Origin: Lysinibacillus sp. BPa_S21
GTDB taxonomy: Bacteria; Bacillota; Bacilli; Bacillales_A; Planococcaceae
Direction: 5' to 3'
DNA length: 64,000 nucleotides
Assembly: GCF_023337795.1 (NCBI RefSeq)
Contig: NZ_JALIRS010000001.1
Location: forward strand, 1 to 64,000
How positions within the stretch are numbered: position 1 is the first letter of the stretch; each line of letters opens with the position of its first letter. The position numbers were made by a program, and so were the translations under genes. Shown piece after piece: positions 62,910-64,000 of this stretch. The notes under the pieces are model-generated. The model was not told where the DNA came from. It was given only the letters and a program-made list of their open reading frames with translations, and searched no databases.

Positions 62910-63932
62910 TTGAATGAACAACTAGTATCGATGATTACACAACTCGTAATGGAAAAGATGGGGAATAATGCACTGGAGGAACCTTCTCCTGATACGGCTG
63001 TGCCAACAGAAGACCAAAAGAAACCACTTTTAAAGCTTCAAAATACGCTAGCTAATGCTAATAATGCTGATGAAGTAGCAAGTCCGGGTACAACAGAACA
63101 ATCAAATGAACCATTAATTAAACTTTATCAAACGGGATCCGGTAATCATGAACAATCATTGAACAGCGCAAATAATGATGACACTTTAGCACCAATCACA
63201 GCCTTTAAATTTGAGGCGGATACAGTGTCTGAAAGTGTTCAAGCTGCAAAAAAGCATACACCAGCAAGAATAGGTGTTGGGAGAGCTGGGACAAGGCCTA
63301 AAACAAAAACTTGGCTAAAGTTCCGCCTCGATCATGCAGCAGCAGTAGATGCAGTATACGGAGAAGTGACAGAAGGGCTACTACAAAAACTTGATGTCTT
63401 TCAGGTAACAACAAGAGTGATAGATAAAGAAGAATACATTACTAGACCAGATTTAGGTCGTCGTTTGTCAGATGAATCAAAGGCATTGATTCAATCGAAG
63501 TGCAAAAAAAATCCAAAGGTACAGATCATTATTTCTAACGGATTAAGTGCAAGTGCGATTGAAGAAAATGTGCAAGATGTTTATTTGTCGTTACAGCAAA
63601 GCCTTAGTAATTTAAATATTGAAATAGGAACTACTTTCTATATTGATAAAGGGCGAGTTGCGCTTATGGATGAAATAGGAGAGCTTTTACAAGCAGAAGT
63701 GATTGTTTATTTAATTGGTGAGCGTCCTGGACTTGTATCTGCTGAGTCGATGAGTGCTTATATATGCTATCAACCTAGAATTGGCACAGTAGAAGCTGAT
63801 CGAATGGTCGTTTCGAACATTCATAAGGGTGGTATTCCGCCATTAGAGGCAGGTGCTTACTTAGGAACAGTCGTTGAAAAAATATTGCATTACAAGGCAA
63901 GTGGAGTAGGTCTTGTGGCAAAAGAAGGTTAG
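62910..63932 (+). CDS. eutC: Ethanolamine ammonia-lyase, small subunit EutC
   Basis: A protein of about 340 residues. Residues 1-18 (EQLVSMITQLVMEKMG) form a short amphipathic helix followed by a long Asn/Glu/Pro-rich linker (about 20-110), the layout of an encapsulation peptide that targets cargo to the Eut microcompartment. The catalytic-complex domain starts near residue 115: ARIGVGRAGTRPKTKTWLKF, LDHAAAVDAVYGEV, VYLIGERPGLVSAESMSAY and NIHKGGIPPLEAGAYLG. TTG 62910 follows AGGTAGGTGAG; the GTG at 62901 lies within it. Confidence 0.95.
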   Translation: MNEQLVSMITQLVMEKMGNNALEEPSPDTAVPTEDQKKPLLKLQNTLANANNADEVASPGTTEQSNEPLIKLYQTGSGNHEQSLNSANNDDTLAPITAFKFEADTVSESVQAAKKHTPARIGVGRAGTRPKTKTWLKFRLDHAAAVDAVYGEVTEGLLQKLDVFQVTTRVIDKEEYITRPDLGRRLSDESKALIQSKCKKNPKVQIIISNGLSASAIEENVQDVYLSLQQSLSNLNIEIGTTFYIDKGRVALMDEIGELLQAEVIVYLIGERPGLVSAESMSAYICYQPRIGTVEADRMVVSNIHKGGIPPLEAGAYLGTVVEKILHYKASGVGLVAKEG

Positions 63933-63943
63933 GGGGCCAAACA

Positions 63944-64000
63944 ATGAATCCTCAAAAAATTATGGCGGAAATTTTAGCTATGCAAATCATTCCAAGAGTG
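63944..64000 (+). CDS. eutL: Start of probable shell protein gene eutL (cut by window end)
   Basis: ATG 63944 follows AGGGGGCC. The first 19 codons (MNPQKIMAEILAMQIIPRV) are all that is present. The position after eutC and the pattern ending in a hydrophobic I-P-x-V segment fit EutL N-termini, but the fragment is too short for more. Confidence 0.6.
   Translation, partial: MNPQKIMAEILAMQIIPRV

Overview
The window looks like a chromosomal segment of an endospore-forming, low-GC Bacillota of the Lysinibacillus type (inferred). Reasons: AT-rich DNA with AGGAGG-type ribosome binding sites and many TTG/GTG starts; a gene order shared with Bacillus subtilis (ypmB/tseB-aspB-asnS-dnaD-nth-ypoC, ponA-recU, yppE, mrfA-mrfB, gpsB-rnpB-ypsC-ypvA); and spore genes (CotA-type laccase, SplA, a GerA-family germinant receptor subunit).

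Layout. 1-8.3 kb is an accessory stretch: a tandem repeat, an amino acid permease, PgeF, a small seven-helix-type membrane protein resembling PaxB/Pyr4 terpene cyclases, a VanW lipoprotein, a soluble chemoreceptor, a HAD phosphatase and an overlapping pair of YibE/F membrane proteins. 8.6-11.2 kb is a riboflavin operon (ribE-ribB-ribH) behind TWO consecutive FMN riboswitches, each with its own terminator; ribD and the GTP cyclohydrolase II domain are absent here, and the intergenic gaps carry palindromic repeats. 11.3-17.7 kb holds orphan genes (GerA-family subunit, SpoOB-type histidine kinase, phosphatase, GNAT enzyme, lipoprotein, SplA without splB) and a Nudix relic. 17.7-33.7 kb holds transport and resistance genes: an arginine-deiminase-like enzyme with a permease, a MarR-quinone reductase pair, an ABC exporter/two-component operon, an MFS pump, a MerR-RND pump operon, and a CotA laccase with a long repeat- and Arg-rich tail.

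34.1-49.9 kb is the conserved housekeeping block (cell-wall elongation factor, aminotransferase, AsnRS, DnaD, endonuclease III, PBP1, RecU, MrfAB repair pair, GpsB). It is interrupted at 39.4-40.6 kb by decayed IS1182-family transposase copies preceded by duplicated palindromic repeats. rnpB (RNase P RNA) follows gpsB, then a PAS-GGDEF-EAL protein, a THUMP-type rRNA methyltransferase and a DinG-like helicase.

55.8-64 kb is the start of an ethanolamine-utilisation microcompartment locus: eutW-eutV (two-component antiterminator), eutH, eutS, eutP, eutA, eutB, eutC and the first codons of a probable eutL. A hairpin with an A1/G4 hexaloop directly overlapping a terminator between eutV and eutH is a good candidate for EutV-controlled antitermination.

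The most interesting points are the tandem FMN riboswitches, the bacterial PaxB/Pyr4-like protein, the eutV-eutH antitermination site, the CotA tail, and the reduced rib operon with repeats in its gaps. No CRISPR array, tRNA, rRNA operon or intact mobile element was seen.
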